From: Liriodendron chinense
Lineage: Eukaryota > Streptophyta > Magnoliopsida > Magnoliales > Magnoliaceae
Assembly: GCA_003013855.2 (NCBI GenBank)
Contig: ML058476.1
Location: 2,250,011 to 2,314,010, forward strand
Length of the DNA stretch: 64,000 bases
Direction of reading: 5' to 3'
The position numbers and the translations under genes are program-made. The first letter of the stretch is position 1; every line of letters begins with the position of its first letter. Positions 43,041 through 55,714 of this stretch are shown here, piece after piece. The notes below the pieces were generated by a model. That model was given only the letters and a program-made list of their open reading frames with translations, was not told the origin of the DNA and made no database searches.

Positions 43041-44199
43041 TTGGGTCAGCACAATCAGGAAGCCTGGTAGGTGGATGGCATGTCTAAAGCAGGTGGGTCC
43101 ACTAATCAGTTTCTCCCAGTCCATGAAACAAATCTAGGGCTAAAGAAATCTTGGATGAAGTTTTATAAGCTGTCAACCTGTTCTAATAGTGTGGCTCAAC
43201 TGATGAGCGGAGCAGCCTGATTTTCGCCATCTGGTGTGGCACTGGCACATGAGGGGGTGTTTATACACTCGTGTGGGCTTTTGGCAAACCTAAGATTGGC
43301 AAAACCCTTTCTAAAATCTTTTTAATAATAGTATTTAGCCACTTTTGGACCTGGTGACATATGGAATTCAATTTCACATCAGCTCAAATGGCAAGACTGG
43401 GAAGGCCTCATTTTGATTCACAACAACATCCAAATCCCCCAAAAGATAGTAATTGCAGCTGGGGGTTAAAACAATTGGAGGACTGGGCCACTTCCTCCTC
43501 AAAGTCTTTATTGCCATCCGCTTACTACAATACTAGACTGAACAACAACCAACAGCCTTCACTCTTAAAAATGTAACGAACGCACTTGCCTACTTTAATA
43601 TTACTTGTCCTGGAATTTACTGCCAGCTGCAATTCCGGAAGACTAATGACACTTGTGTTTCTTTGGAATGTTGTGTCCGTTCAAGGAGGATTGAGCGACT
43701 GAATCAATCGGGGAACTGAAAGACTGGAAAACATTGTACACCTCAAGTCAATCACAGGTCAGGACCCTGAATATTGCCCCAATTTGCCCAACTTAAGTTG
43801 TACCACTGGCGTGATCCAGACCATTCACCTGAGATAAGCTCCATGGTGGACGGATCATGCCCCCAAACTCTTCCATTTGTAAGCTGCAAATAGATAGTAA
43901 GGAAAGAATCAGCAAGGTTTGGATGCAACTGAAAAGTCAAAACATTTGATTGCTGCCATCTTCCAAATTGTGAAAAATATATGCTTCTTTTGAAACGTAA
44001 AGAATCTATATTAAAGAGAGAGAAAGATTGCAGCAGCAAGAAAGACAGAAAAAACCTCCCTCAAACAGACCTTATCCCTGTTACCAGTCCCTTAACAGAG
44101 AACTTTTCTGGTAGCTGTTGAAACAGACCCCACTGAGTTCGCAAAACATCTATCATCTCTCCCCTCAGATGGTCCAAAGAGCTGCCAACAGGGCTTTCG
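43041..44199. other. Intergenic, no clear feature
   Basis: I see no supported gene. An exon-like open stretch on the minus strand (43800-43880) was considered and not accepted. Confidence 0.4.
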
Positions 44200-44450
44200 T
44201 CCACTTCTCTCCCTAAAACAAAAGGCATTCCCTCATGCTAAGACTAAAAAAGCGCTTGAATTGAGCTTGGCATAACCCAACTGATATTATAAAAACTCAG
44301 AATGCTGTCCCACAAGCTTGAGGCAAAAGGACAGGATAAGAAAAAGGTGATTCACCAATTCAGCGTCCTTCATTCGGGATGATCATGCCCCTTTTCCAAA
44401 GGTTATCAACGTTGAGAAATCTGTCTCTCCACCAGCCAAGCAAAAGCGGC
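44200..44450 (-). mobile_element. LINE 3' fragment (zf-RVT), frameshifted
   Basis: On the minus strand FLNVDNLWKRGMIIPN and, in another frame, LWDSILSFYNISWVMPSSIQ match the order in the LINE at 22.75-23.53 kb. A GAAAAA-type A-rich microsatellite (44448-44505) lies beside it. Confidence 0.7.
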
Positions 44451-44917
44451 AGAAAAAGAAAAAGAAAAAGAAAAGAAAAAGAAAAAGAAAAAGAAGAAAG
44501 AGAAGATCGTCCCCTTATAAAGGATTTGGCATGGATGATTAGTAATGCGACAGCAATTCACCCTAGGCATGCTACAAGAATACGTGGGTCCAACTGTAGT
44601 GTGTGAGGCATCTATTTGTTCATCATTTGTGCCTGCTCATGTTATGGTGTCATTAAAAAAAATAGGCTAAACCAATGCTTAAGTGGGAGAAACCATAGGG
44701 AACAATACGGATGGAATGCACATCATTGGAACCTTCCTTGGTCATGGGCCCCACAGATTCATTGTTCACACATTTCCCATTCAATTGAAAGCGGGGAGGG
44801 AGGGACACATCTCTAGTAGACGGTGAATTGCCATAGCATTACTTGGTACTAATAAATATCATCATCAGTCGAACATCTTGCTTTGGAGTCCAGTATAAAA
44901 GGACATGACCTGGTGTG

Positions 44918-46431
44918 TGTTGGAGCTAGTGCCCTGTAAAATCAATCAATGTGAGCTTTAATCTATTAACCATGTGGGCAATCTCAACTATAGATCATGA
45001 TGATCATGAGTCCTCGGTGGACATCTCATTAATCTTTAGTGTATAGTGTTGCATTGAATCTTTATTATGGGTTTATTAAGTGATTATTTTGATAGTCCTT
45101 ATGGATTTGAGACTGAACATGACAGTTATTGACCTGAGAGAGTCATGATGCATATATCTAAATACATTATTAGACCATGATCGTCACAGGTGCATGGAAC
45201 ACACTTGTGAATATCAGTTCATGAGATGTATGGTCATTTTGTGTGAGGGGACTGACTTAGGTTAAGATGGATAGTCTCCACCATCGGAAACCGACTTGGT
45301 GTCAGTTTATGCCTTACCTTATACAGGAGTGTGAGTGTGAGTGTGCTATGAACAAATGATCCTGGTTCGAATCTTTAGCCATTTACATTGGTGGATCGAG
45401 ATAAGTTAACAGTTTGTGGGCCCATTAGCTTAGATTGTGATGGTGAGATCATGACTTGATGATGCATGAAAGATGATTAATCTTTATACCTAAAGACATG
45501 TAAAAGTCGTGATCTTGATTAGTAGGCTTTGACTTTTTCTACGAGGTTCATGCAAGGGCTAATAAAGTGGATGTAGTTGGGTACATCCATTAAGAAATGT
45601 TGATTCTTGCACGGTCTAACAAGGAATCCACTTGTTTGCCTAGGAACATATTTTATGGCTTTGATTTGGATAAATCAATAACTCATCGAGCGATTTTTCT
45701 ACTGATTCTAGCACTCTGCTTGTTTTAATCAGGTTTTAAAAAGTTTTTAACTGTTGAAGTTCTGTTTTAATTGTTAAAACTGCTTTGATTGCACTTGATG
45801 GTCCACTTCTGATTAACACAGGATATGATCATTAGTGGATAATCATGGTAGTGGAGGGATTAGATCATGAGTATATACATAGATGGGGCGGATTAATGCA
45901 CTTACCTCACAGTAAGTTACAAAGTTGTGCATAGGGGTAGTTGAGTACCATATTGGTATTCCCTTGAAATCCAAGCTTCCTCTATATTTGTTTGATTCTA
46001 TCGTAGATGAGTAGATATGAGAAGCCCTAGATACATTTTCCCTTGGGTGTATGTAAATCAGAGAAAAAAAGGAAAAAGATATGTAAAGAAAGTAAATGAG
46101 TTTTTTCTTCATCTTCTTTATCTTTGTGTGGTTTGTCCTTATGGACGATTGTGGGATTTCTTGACACCTATCAGAAGAAATTTCTTAGGCTGTCTATGTC
46201 TCTCTAATAATGGAATAAATCAAAGAGAGACCTCCTGATTTGGAAGACCCTCATTGGCATTGGCAATGTATCGACACACGTTGATCATATTCCAAGTATG
46301 ATCTAACTTTCTTAAGTTAGTTGTTCAATTGAAGAAATTGTACATGATTGTATTCGGAAGATCTTGGGATCAAGATTTCATTTTTGATTTTGGAGAAAAT
46401 CGGATTCTACTATGCAGTTCGATAAAATCCC
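44918..46431 (+). mobile_element. Copia-like LTR fragment or solo LTR
   Basis: It begins TGTTGGAGCTAGTGCCCTG, a wording common at Copia LTR starts. Segments around 45270-45400 (CACCATCGG, TGCCTTACCTTATACAGGAG, GCCATTTACATTGG) recur at 57130-57270 and, inverted, at about 58850-58960. The right end is uncertain, and no duplication or coding region was found. Confidence 0.45.
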
Positions 46432-47010
46432 ATAAGTGAGTGAGGCTTGTTAATGGCCCCGGCCTAAAAGGGGGCTGGGTCATTAGCCCTAGTTAGGCTG
46501 CCTTATTTTTGGGGCCTGAAATTCAGGCATGGGCCCAAACAACAGAAAATGGTTTGAAATTTAGGCCAAAGATTGGCCCACAACAGCCATAAACAGCTCA
46601 AGATTTGAGTCTCAGGCCAGTCCTTGGTAGAAAAAATCTGTTGCTAAATCTATATATTTATCCAATCACACAGCAGGCAGGGAAATCATAGCCTGCTAGC
46701 ATAAGCACAAGAACCAAACCCAGTTTGAGGCGGGCAATTGACGGCCACACTCTCAGTACATATGGAGTAATCTCAAAGGAGGCAAACAGCAGAACAATAA
46801 ACTTTAGAACTTTTTTCTGAGCATTGGAGTACTGTTGATGTATCGATTTATACCATGCTTCATTTTGATGCACTATTGAATTGAATTTGTAATAATTATA
46901 AAGTGGAACGATCAATTGTAATTCCTTTTTAGGAGGTATGTATGCATGCACATCATCTTTGTAGCCAAAATTCATAATTGTCATTTCCTTACCGTTGCAT
47001 GGCTTGTTTT

Positions 47011-47045
<35 letters not shown>

Positions 47046-47495
47046 GAGTTAGTTGAAAAGCAAATTTTGTTAACAATGTTTAAATTAAACTGAACTGGGG
47101 ATAATCACATGGTTAGGTTGATGGGGCCTTCTATGTGAAATAATGGATCCCATTACTGCCCTCTGTAGATACTGCATTGGCTGGAAAATACGTTCACATT
47201 ACAGGTATTTTCATTTGCCTAAACAACCATTCTAACGTCTATAATTCCAAGCTACTTTTTAATTTTAAAGCATTCTCTGTACTCATTTGCTGTAAATCTT
47301 ATTTGCCTAAACCACCTGGTTTTGCTTTTATTAAAACTGCTTAAGCAGTTTTAGACTTTCTACTTCCGGCTACAATCTCCACCGCATGTTGGATCAGACA
47401 GCTTTGGTGGAAGTTCGCATAAGTCTTCTACGAAATGGTTGGAAGGAGAAATTTTACAGACAAACGTATATGGGAAAAGGTACCAGGTCAACCTC
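46432..47495. other. Intergenic, with (CT)n microsatellite
   Basis: A CT repeat lies at 47012-47044. An open minus-strand frame of 108 codons (46658-46984) has no recognisable motif. Nothing else is supported. Confidence 0.4.
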
Positions 47496-47504
47496 AAGGG
47501 AGGA

Positions 47505-47955
47505 GGTTGAGCTCTGTGGACCCTACCGTGATGTGTATCAAACATACCGTGCATCTAGTGGGTCCCTACTATGCTATGGAATATCCCAAAAATCAGCCAT
47601 ATTCAGAACTCAGGTGGGCCACACTCTCTGAAACCAAGTGAAATCATGCCTAAAACATCTAAAAGCACCTGGAGCCCACCTAAGTTTTGGAATGGCCTAA
47701 AATTTGATATGAACCCTCATCCAAGTGAGACACACAATAGATGGGCTGGATGAATGAACCACATCTCAGTGGACCCTATAAACAATCAGGAAGGTCTCAA
47801 TGGGTGGGCATCCAGTCTCAACTGGTGTTTGTGGTGTCACCCAAGTTATGGATTCACTTGATTTTTGGGCCCATGGCTCACCATGGAAGGGTGCATCTGA
47901 CTGATTCAGTGGGTGTCTGAGACACATCATGGTGGGGCCCACAGAACTTGGCCTC
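47505..47955. mobile_element. Foldback MITE, relative of the 32206-32682 element
   Basis: The ends AGCTCTGTGGACCCTACCGT and (reverse) AGTTCTGTGGGCCCCACC are inverted and the inner arms pair. A target duplication is not convincing. Confidence 0.6.
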
Positions 47956-48247
47956 ATGGGAGCTCATAGTACCTGTATGTATGCGCTTTCATTTCTCATG
48001 AATATTTCAATATAACAAGAAGAAAAATAAATCAAGATATCCTACATTCAAAAAGTTTTAACTGCCCCAAATGTCATCTCTCATTTACTTTTATTGATTG
48101 TTTGGGTGACATTGCAGTGTCTCAGGCATACATTTGACGAGAAAGACGAAACACAAGGATACATTGGACTGAAATACTTTGCGACTACCGTTTGTAATTC
48201 CTTATTAGTACCCCACAGCTTAGAGGTAGACACAGAGCATATCAGCA

Positions 48248-48430
48248 AATTTTTTTTTTAAATTTTTATGGGTTAGTTCACCCACCCCATTGTTAGTACA
48301 CCCACTCACCCCTGTTAGTCACATCACAATGTTAGCCAACCCCACTATGGGAATCGATGCCATGACCTCAGTGTTGAAATGAGGCTATATTCAATCAGTC
48401 TGCCACTTGAGCTATGGACCTGGGTGTAGG
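48248..48430 (-). mobile_element. tRNA-derived SINE
   Basis: The target duplication GCATATCAGCA (48237-48247 and 48431-48441) is perfect. On the minus strand, box A TAGCTCAAGTGGCAGAC (48398-48414) and box B GGCATCGATTCCC (48349-48361) are present. The tail is the T-run at 48250-48260. It is a different subfamily from the 42818 copy, sharing the CACCCAC-rich body. Confidence 0.9.
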
Positions 48431-49589
48431 GCATATCAGCATTTGAGGTCTTGGGTTCAAACCTAGCTTACCTAACCAAAATGGGGGGAAAAAGGAATGT
48501 CACAGCAACTAGAGCTGCTTATTGTGAAAACTTGCAATTGGGTCATTTCCTCAGTGATTGAACTGGAAATTTGCAGTTAGTTCAGAACTTCGTCCAAACG
48601 TAACCTTAGTTCTCAAAGTAGTTTGTGAACCAGTTGATTGGCCATTTCAAACTTCTTGTGCATCATGAAATTCTTGATGGTAACTGCAGCTAAGGTTTAT
48701 CTTTCTAGAAGCACCCATCATAAACAATTTTTTTATAGCAGAAAAGGAATTAGTATGGGCTTTAGCAGATGAGCAATTGCTAGTTTATGGAATAATTGGT
48801 TCCTAAGTACACCATCTGACTGTTTTAACCTTTTGCAAATTGGTACCTGAGTACTTTTCATCTGACTGTTTTCACCCTTTTCTGTTTGTATGTTTGTGAG
48901 CATTTATTTTTTATTGAAAGGAATTCTTGCAAGCATATTTGTATCTCATTTCCTTCTTAGTTAGATGAAATCTATTCAGTTATGGGCTTTCATTCTTCTT
49001 TCTCAGTTTTTCTTTCTAAAAAGAAGCAATGAAGAAAAGTAGAGTTGCAGCAAGCAATCACACAGCAATTACTCCCAATCACAATTGTGGAACCAGAAGA
49101 TGCATGGAAGATTTAGCAACCAGAATAGTTGTTATTATTCAAAAGGAAGGCTGATGTTTGAAAACTCACGAGAAACTTTAACGCAAGCTGGAATCACCTG
49201 AAATGTGCAATGAAGACAGGGCCCCAAAATGGCCCACCCATTGCATCCCATGTATTGAGTTGTGCTTAAGATTTTCTTCTTCTTCTTCTTCTCTCTCACT
49301 CTCCTTCCTTTTTTAAGAAATAAGGATCCTTTGTGTGGTTGTAGCTTGGTTCTTTGGAGTCTTTGCTAGTAAAGATTTTGAGGATTTTATGAGTCCAAAA
49401 TTAGATCACTTCAGTGGTCGTTGTAATAGTTTCCAAGTATAAGGAGTCTTTAATATATTTTTTTTCTTTTTTTAGGGGTTTTGTGCCTTTAGAGATCTTT
49501 AAGAAAATATTAAGTAATTAACGTTTTTCTACTTTGAGAGATTTGTGTTGTAGAAGATCTTTAGTGAGATATATCTTCGGGATCTTTAT

Positions 49590-49895
49590 TTTTTGAAGGA
49601 TGACAATTTATTAAGAACGTGGCCAAGGCCGAAAGAATACAAACAGAAAGAAAAGAAAACAAAAGGACACCCCAAACACTAAAATAACCCTGGGCGAGGC
49701 GAAGAGGCCCACACCCACCTGCCTAAAACATACTAGAGGAAACCTTTCCTCCACTCAAAAACAAAAGATCGCGCACAACAAAATTCCCCAAAGGACTGCC
49801 AGAAATATCCCTAAACACCTTTGATTTCTTTCCTTCCAAATAGCCCACAGCCCAGCTAAGAAGAATAATATTGGGGATCTCTATTAGGATTAAGG
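49590..49895 (-). mobile_element. LINE 3' terminal fragment
   Basis: On the minus strand it encodes WAVGYLEGKKSKVFRDISGS then PLGNFVVRDLLF. This corresponds to the W.IW.ERN.R.F motif at the C-terminus of plant LINE ORF2, followed by its 3' end. It is heavily 5' truncated. Confidence 0.65.
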
Positions 49896-50182
49896 AAGAT
49901 ATAAGCATAAGAGAACAAAAGGAAGGAAAAGATATGGAAGAAACTATTCTTCTGCAGAGGGAGATAAGGAAAAAAAAAATGTGAGTTATGGGAGTTATTC
50001 TACTGTAGTGGGAGAAAAAAGGTGTATCCAGGAATACATCTCGTTGTATAGCAGGGACCCAAGCTGCTGGATTTGGGTTTGTTTCAATGAACCAAACTGT
50101 TTATGTTATAGGGCTACTCTTGGATTGGGGATGCCTGAAATAACTCTAAGATTTAATATTTCAACCCTTCAATTATACAGGA

Positions 50183-51424
50183 GCTATGATGAGGATCCAT
50201 ATTCAAAGCAAAGAGCAGAATTATCAAAGGGTTGAAATAGTTCAACTGCAGGCCTTTATTTGTTGTCCGTCCACTGTAAAAAGTCATAAGCATCATCGAA
50301 ATGATTTGGATCATTGGAAGATGAACCAAATCCAAGGACTGAGGTCCTGAAGTATCTTATTGCAATACGGGATGTAATCCAGCAAACCTCAGGGAGGAAG
50401 GAAAAAAAATTAGTATCTTTGAATTATTTGGAGTGTGCAAAATCTGATCTTTTCCTCCTTGTCTCTCTCATTTGCCTATGTTAAACTTGTAATGATCTCC
50501 AATTCAAAGATCACAACTATCAATTTAAGAAGTTATATATTCCAAATCAAGACAATTCAAGTAAGTCATAAACAGACTGAGTCAAACTGTCGTCGGGAAA
50601 TCACATATTAAATTATACAACAGTCCATTCCATTACATTGACTGAAAAGTGAAGGACAAGATAACACATACCTTGTTCCATAACCAACAAGAGAAATGCA
50701 CAGTTGTGAAGATTTACATTCCAAGTACTTGTTTAGGGGGTATGATTAGGCTAAGTTAATTCAGCTAATTTTGGTGGTTGGCTGAGTTTGAGTTTCAGCA
50801 AAGATGAGGATTGGGGCCAGTGGTCGTCAGATAAAACACAAGATGTGGGTTAGGCATCTTACCACCAATGCAATTCAAAGTTGGCAAGTATTGTCACCTC
50901 AATTGAAGTTAGCTTCTCCTCACAGCAAGTAACATGAAATGTTGCTAGCTCATCCACCTACATTTCTGCAATCTTACACATGAAACCCTGCCCATCTTTT
51001 AAAACTCCAAGTCCCAACACCTTCAGAAACTGCCATTCCAATCCCTGTCCTCCTCCCCTTACCAATACCTCTGTAATACAGCCTCCACTCATCATCTTCA
51101 TCCATCAGAACCAAACATGGAGAACCCACTCCTTTGTTATTCCATCCATCTTCCATCGATGGCATATAACTGCTCCATTATGGAGCCTCTTCCAAGATTT
51201 TAACCTGTCCGGAGACTCCGCCAGTCCAAAACTCTTCTGCCCAACTGCCATGACTGCTTCATATGCCATCTTAATCTTTCTTCAGCACTGCATCTGGTCA
51301 TAACACCAGCCTCATCAAAAGAACCAACTGCACTGCTGCCCATGATCTTTCCCAACTTCACCCACCTGATTCCATCTCTCGAACTCGCGATCCCAATAGT
51401 GAAACACTGGCATTCCACATCAAA
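50183..51424. repeat. Segmental duplication A, left copy
   Basis: This is colinear and in the same orientation as 53112-54426. It includes intergenic sequence plus the last third of the beta-propeller gene. Homology stops abruptly at about 51424, where duplication B begins. Confidence 0.88.
50974..51424 (-). pseudogene. Partial, broken copy of the GH43-like beta-propeller gene
   Basis: On the minus strand FDVECQCFTIGIASSRDGIRW and VKLGKIMGSSAVGSFDEAGV open in one frame. Small deletions around 51200-51300 then shift frames, and GWNNKGVGSPCLV to TWSFKRWAGFHV resumes. It lacks the N-terminal two thirds and any promoter, so it is a duplicated pseudogene fragment. It is informative because it preserves the reading frame at the point where the longer copy is shifted. 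Confidence 0.9.
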
Positions 51425-52095
51425 TGGATGGCCCTTGGACTGTTGGATGGACACTAAGTGGCATAATCGAGGCCATTAACATAACATATCCAAAATGCTT
51501 TTAGGTTTATTCGTATGTAGACTCTCCTCATTTAGGACATACACCTCACAACTCAAAATTGTAACATTCTCCCTTTAGTGAACTACAAGGTCTTTTCCAC
51601 TCATGTTCTCCAGCATCTTAGTCAGGTTCTTATGATAGCATTTGGTTGTGCACACAGGTGAAGGATGGCTTTGAGTAGCATTGGGCTGCTGTAGGCATCT
51701 AGACACTGATTACCGGCATGTGGGATCAGGAAACATGCCATCTGATTGACTGTCATTTTTTTCCTTCTCAAGTTATGTTCTTCACTAAGTCTACATGCGT
51801 GCGTAGGGCAGCTTCTCTACATGACACCATGTATGCCAGGAACAGGGAATCGTGGCCTAAGCAGTAGATTGGTGGACGCCCATGACTGCATGTGTGCCAG
51901 GAACAGGGGAGCTTGGCCTAAGCGGTCAATTGGTGGAAGCCTATCAGATATGCTAGCTAGAAATCAATACAGTCAACTTCTTAGATGATATAAAATGAGT
52001 GTACTACAAATCTACAACTGGCCAATTTTTTTGTTTTAGCCACTCACTTGTTTTTAACATTGTTACTACCTGTTGGGTGAACCAACCTGATTTTG
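51424..52095. repeat. Segmental duplication B, right copy (empty-site version)
   Basis: This matches 41257-43040 minus its insertions. It directly abuts the truncated gene copy, with GGATGG-type microhomology at the joint (CAAATGGATGGCCCTTGG). Confidence 0.85.
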
Positions 52096-53111
52096 GCCTG
52101 GTACATTTAGACAATGGGACCTACCTAATAGACAGATTGGATATCACTCATGTGTGCTATGCTGGTGAACGTCACGGTGTTTAGGCGTCCACCAATTGTC
52201 TAGATTATTGGACCTTAGGTCTGACAGGTAGGAGCTTGGTCCCACATACAGGGGCATGGTTCATCCATTGTTGGGTCCAATAGATGACGAGTTGGGGTTG
52301 TTCGGTAATATTTTGTCGTTCCAGTATTGAATGTTAATGTTTTTAATTTTTCAAGTGATTTCATTGGTGAGCCCAAAAGGAGAAAAAAGATTGTTTGACA
52401 TTTAAATGACATCATAAGTAAAGAAAAAAAAAAAAGGACATTGTCGTGCAAACAACGCTATGGATAAAATGAGTTATAATCCAATCAGCCAAAACATTTC
52501 TGAACATCTTCACTTGTTGCTCCAGGATGGCCTTCCAAACGAAGGATTGGTTTGGATTAATTTTGCAGTCCTGGAAGCTCATGCTCCTTTATGTATTGCT
52601 CCTTTAGGCAGATGGGTTCACTAGTGGCTCTCAAGAAAAGCCACACCAACTCAACGCTTTAAAAAGGATTTTCCGTACCAGCTCCTTCTACCTATACCAA
52701 ATGTGTAGCACCTAAAGGACAATTTGGTGTCTTTCTGGTTAGTAATGGAAGCAATCGTCCCTACCATCGTAAAATAAGAGCACCTGGCTCCTTCTTCCGT
52801 TCTGTTTGATAGCTGCTTATCACCCCTGGTAAAGGAAGGGTCCTAGTCTTCAGTCGCGACAGCTCCCAACAGCGAAACTCCCCTTGCAGGTACCATCAGG
52901 AAGACTACTCAAAGTATTAGAATCCCCAAACCTATCCTTTGGCAAGACAGCATTTTCCGATTAAATTAGGTGGGGACCATGATTCTCAGCCGAAGCTCCT
53001 GAGGAAATCCCTTTGGAGCCGCCCTATGCTGTCTATAGTACCCATGGGATAAGGTTTACTTTTTATTTTTTTATTTTTTATAGTGTCATCTTGACATCAT
53101 TAGGAATACCT
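52096..53111. other. Intergenic, no clear feature
   Basis: I see no supported gene, RNA or element here. Confidence 0.35.
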
Positions 53112-54426
53112 GCTATGATGATGATCCATTTTCAAAGCAAAAGAGCCAAATTATCAGAGGGTTGGGATAATCCAACTGAGGGCTTTTATTTGTTGTCCAT
53201 CCACCGTACAAAGTGAGAAACATCGTAGAAACGATTTGGATCATTGGAAGATGACCCAAATTCAAAGGCTAAGGTCCTGAAGTATCCTATTGCAGTAGTG
53301 TATGTATTCCAGCTAACCTTAGGGAGAAAAGAACTAAAAACTTAAAAATAAAAAAATAATAATCATAATAATACCTTTGAATTGTGTGGGTTGTGCAAAA
53401 TCTGATCTTTTCCTCCTCTACTTGTCTCCCTCCTTTGCCTACATCAAACTTGTAATGATCTCCAATCCAAAGTTCACAACTATCAATTTAATAAGTTATA
53501 CATTCCAAATCAAGATACTGTAGGTCATAAACAGACCAATTCAAAATGGAGTCAGGAAATCGTATATTAAATTATACAGCAGTTCATTCCATTAAATTGA
53601 TTGAAGAGGGGAATGTGACTTCCGTTTTTTTAAGTGAAGGACAACATAACACATACCTTGTTCCATAACCGACAAGAGAAATGCACAGTTGTGAAGATTT
53701 ACAATCCAAATACTTGATTAGGGGATGTGATTGGGATGAGTTAATTCAGCTAATTTTGGCAGTTAGCTAAGTTCATATTTGAGCAAAGATGAGGATTGGG
53801 GCTAGGGTTCATCAGATATAAGACGAAGTGGGTTAGACATCTTATCACGAATGCAATTCAAAGTTGGCAAGTATTGTCACTTCAATTGAAGTTAGCTTCT
53901 CCTCACAGCAAGTAACATGAAATGTTGCTAGTTCATCCACCTACATTTCTGCAATCTTACACATGAAACCCGGCCCATCTTTTAAAACTCCAAGTCCCTC
54001 CACCTTCAGAAACCGCCATTCCAATCCCTGTCCTTCCCTCCTTACCCATACCTCTGTAATACAGCCTCCACTCATCATCTCCATCCATTGGAACCAAACA
54101 TGGAGAACCCACTCCTTGGTTATCCCATCCATCTTCTTCCATCGATAGCATTAGAACTGCTCCATCATGGAGCCTCTTCCAAGATTTTAACCCATCCGGA
54201 GACTCCGCCAGTCCAATACTCCTCTGCCCATCTGCAGCGACTGCTTCATATGCCATTACATACCCCCCATCTTTCTTCAGCACCACATGCCCGTTCATAA
54301 CACCAGCCTCATCAAAAGAACCAACTGCCCCACCGCCCATGATCTTTCCCAACTTCACCCACCTGATTCCATCTCTCGACCTTGCGATCCCAATGGCAAA
54401 ACCCTGCATTCTATGTCAAATGAATG
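53112..54426. repeat. Segmental duplication A, right (source) copy
   Basis: This contains the 3' third and downstream flank of the beta-propeller gene. Because the full gene is here, it is the likely source of 50183-51424. Confidence 0.85.
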
Positions 54427-55347
54427 GTAATACATACGAAGATCACCCCGGCTGTGATAAACAACCCGTGGGCTGGAGATGAACAGAGAGTCCCAATCCC
54501 CATCAGCACCAACGTCAAATAGTGCGCCACTGTGATGTTCACCTTCAAGTCTGGCCCAATGTCGACCATCCTGACTAATTGCCAGACCTGGCAAGGACCT
54601 GAAGAAGGCATGGGCGGGAAGTGGCTTTTCTGGGTTCTGTATGGGGAACCTCAGAGGAAGAGAAGCATCAGGAAGCTCGACCACCTTCTCCGAGCTAAAC
54701 CCAGTGTAGTAGAGCCAATAAACAGCAGTGGAAGCCCTGACCTTGGAGCTGGACATGATGAGGACCTCGGAAGGCCTGATGCCGTAGGTGTCGAAAGCCC
54801 ACCAATCCCTGCTGGATTGCATGACCTGACCCATGTCGCTGCTGGAACCGGCAGGTCCAGAGCCTCTCTCCCAATGGATGCCGTTGCTGGAGATGGCCAG
54901 TCCGATGGAATCAACAGCATCGGTGGCGCCATGGTACCACATGTACCAGCGTTCCTGGTCATCGCCGAGATAACGTTTGACAACGGGCGATCCAATATCT
55001 AGGCAGTCCCAGGATGGAGTGTGGCCGACATGAAAGATGAGGCCGTGAGAGGAAGAGGGGGTGTGGGAGTTGGGGGAAGGTACTAGATGAGTATTTGAAT
55101 TAGAATGAGGGGAAGGGGAAGAGGAAGGAGAAGAAGCAGCACAATTGCCGGTGTCACTGCCAACATCTGGTTTGGTGGAGCAGCAACAGCGGCGACTATG
55201 CAAGAGAGGGCGTCTAGGGTTAGGGTTGGGGGCGGGGAAAGAGAAAGGGATGAAGGTGGGGCTGCGCCTGCGAGCGCTGAAAGATGAGAGGACGTTTACT
55301 GCGGTTTGGATTTGGAAGGTTGGTGCTGCTGCGGCTGATGCCTCCAT
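53957..55347 (-). CDS. Probable plastid GH43-like (arabinanase/levansucrase/invertase-fold) beta-propeller protein, frameshifted
   Basis: This locus has no introns and would be about 463 residues. From ATG 55347, the first 60 or so residues are Ala/Ser/Arg-rich with few acids, like a chloroplast transit peptide. The body has five recurring S-x-D/N-G-x-x-W-like blade motifs: SSNGIHWERG, SQDGRHWARL, SRDGIRWVKL, SPDGLKSWKRL and SEGGGTWSFKRW. Such five-bladed propellers form the GH43/GH32 fold. I did not locate an unambiguous catalytic acid triad, so glycosidase activity is not claimed. A one-base frameshift lies near 54410: one frame runs 55347-54355 and the next opens at 54409 to a stop at 53957. 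The duplicate at 51.4 kb stays in frame at that spot. The rest is intact, so either a recent pseudogene or a base error is possible. Confidence 0.82.
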
Positions 55348-55427
55348 TACAAATCAATAACCAAAAATTATATTTTTTCTATATATAAATAATAATAAAA
55401 TAGGTTATAAATAACTTCTACCAGTAT

Positions 55428-55439
55428 TTGTATATATAG
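55428..55439 (-). promoter_or_regulatory. TATA-box candidate of the beta-propeller gene
   Basis: The minus strand reads TCTATATATACAAA about 85 bp upstream of the ATG. A second TATATAG lies at 55380-55390 but is very close to the start codon. Confidence 0.4.
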
Positions 55440-55714
55440 AGGCAACCAAGAAGCAGCTGCAGGCAGAGGAGGGAGAAAGGGTAGGACTCGACTCTCTGTA
55501 AGTAGCAGGTCCAAGTCAATAGTCAAAAGTGAAATGGAGGGGGGGGAGAGATATTAGAGAGAGATTTGCAAAGGGGCTTCGTTTCCCCTATCCACAAGAA
55601 AAGAATGTAGCGGACACTTTTACTACTTTTTGAGATTATCAATCTACATGATTTATTTAACTTTGACAATATATTATATAGCATCACCGTCGTCGTGTCA
55701 CCTTTTAAGTCGGT

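Noticed and set aside
43800..43880. Exon-like minus-strand stretch (LTNGRVWGHDPSTMELIS)
   Set aside because: It has plausible splice borders but no family is recognised and no partner exon was seen.
46658..46984. 108-codon open frame on the minus strand
   Set aside because: No motif, no context, and codon use looks random.
47163..47202. Exon-like plus-strand stretch (TALAGKYVHIT)
   Set aside because: It is too short to identify and has no linked exons.
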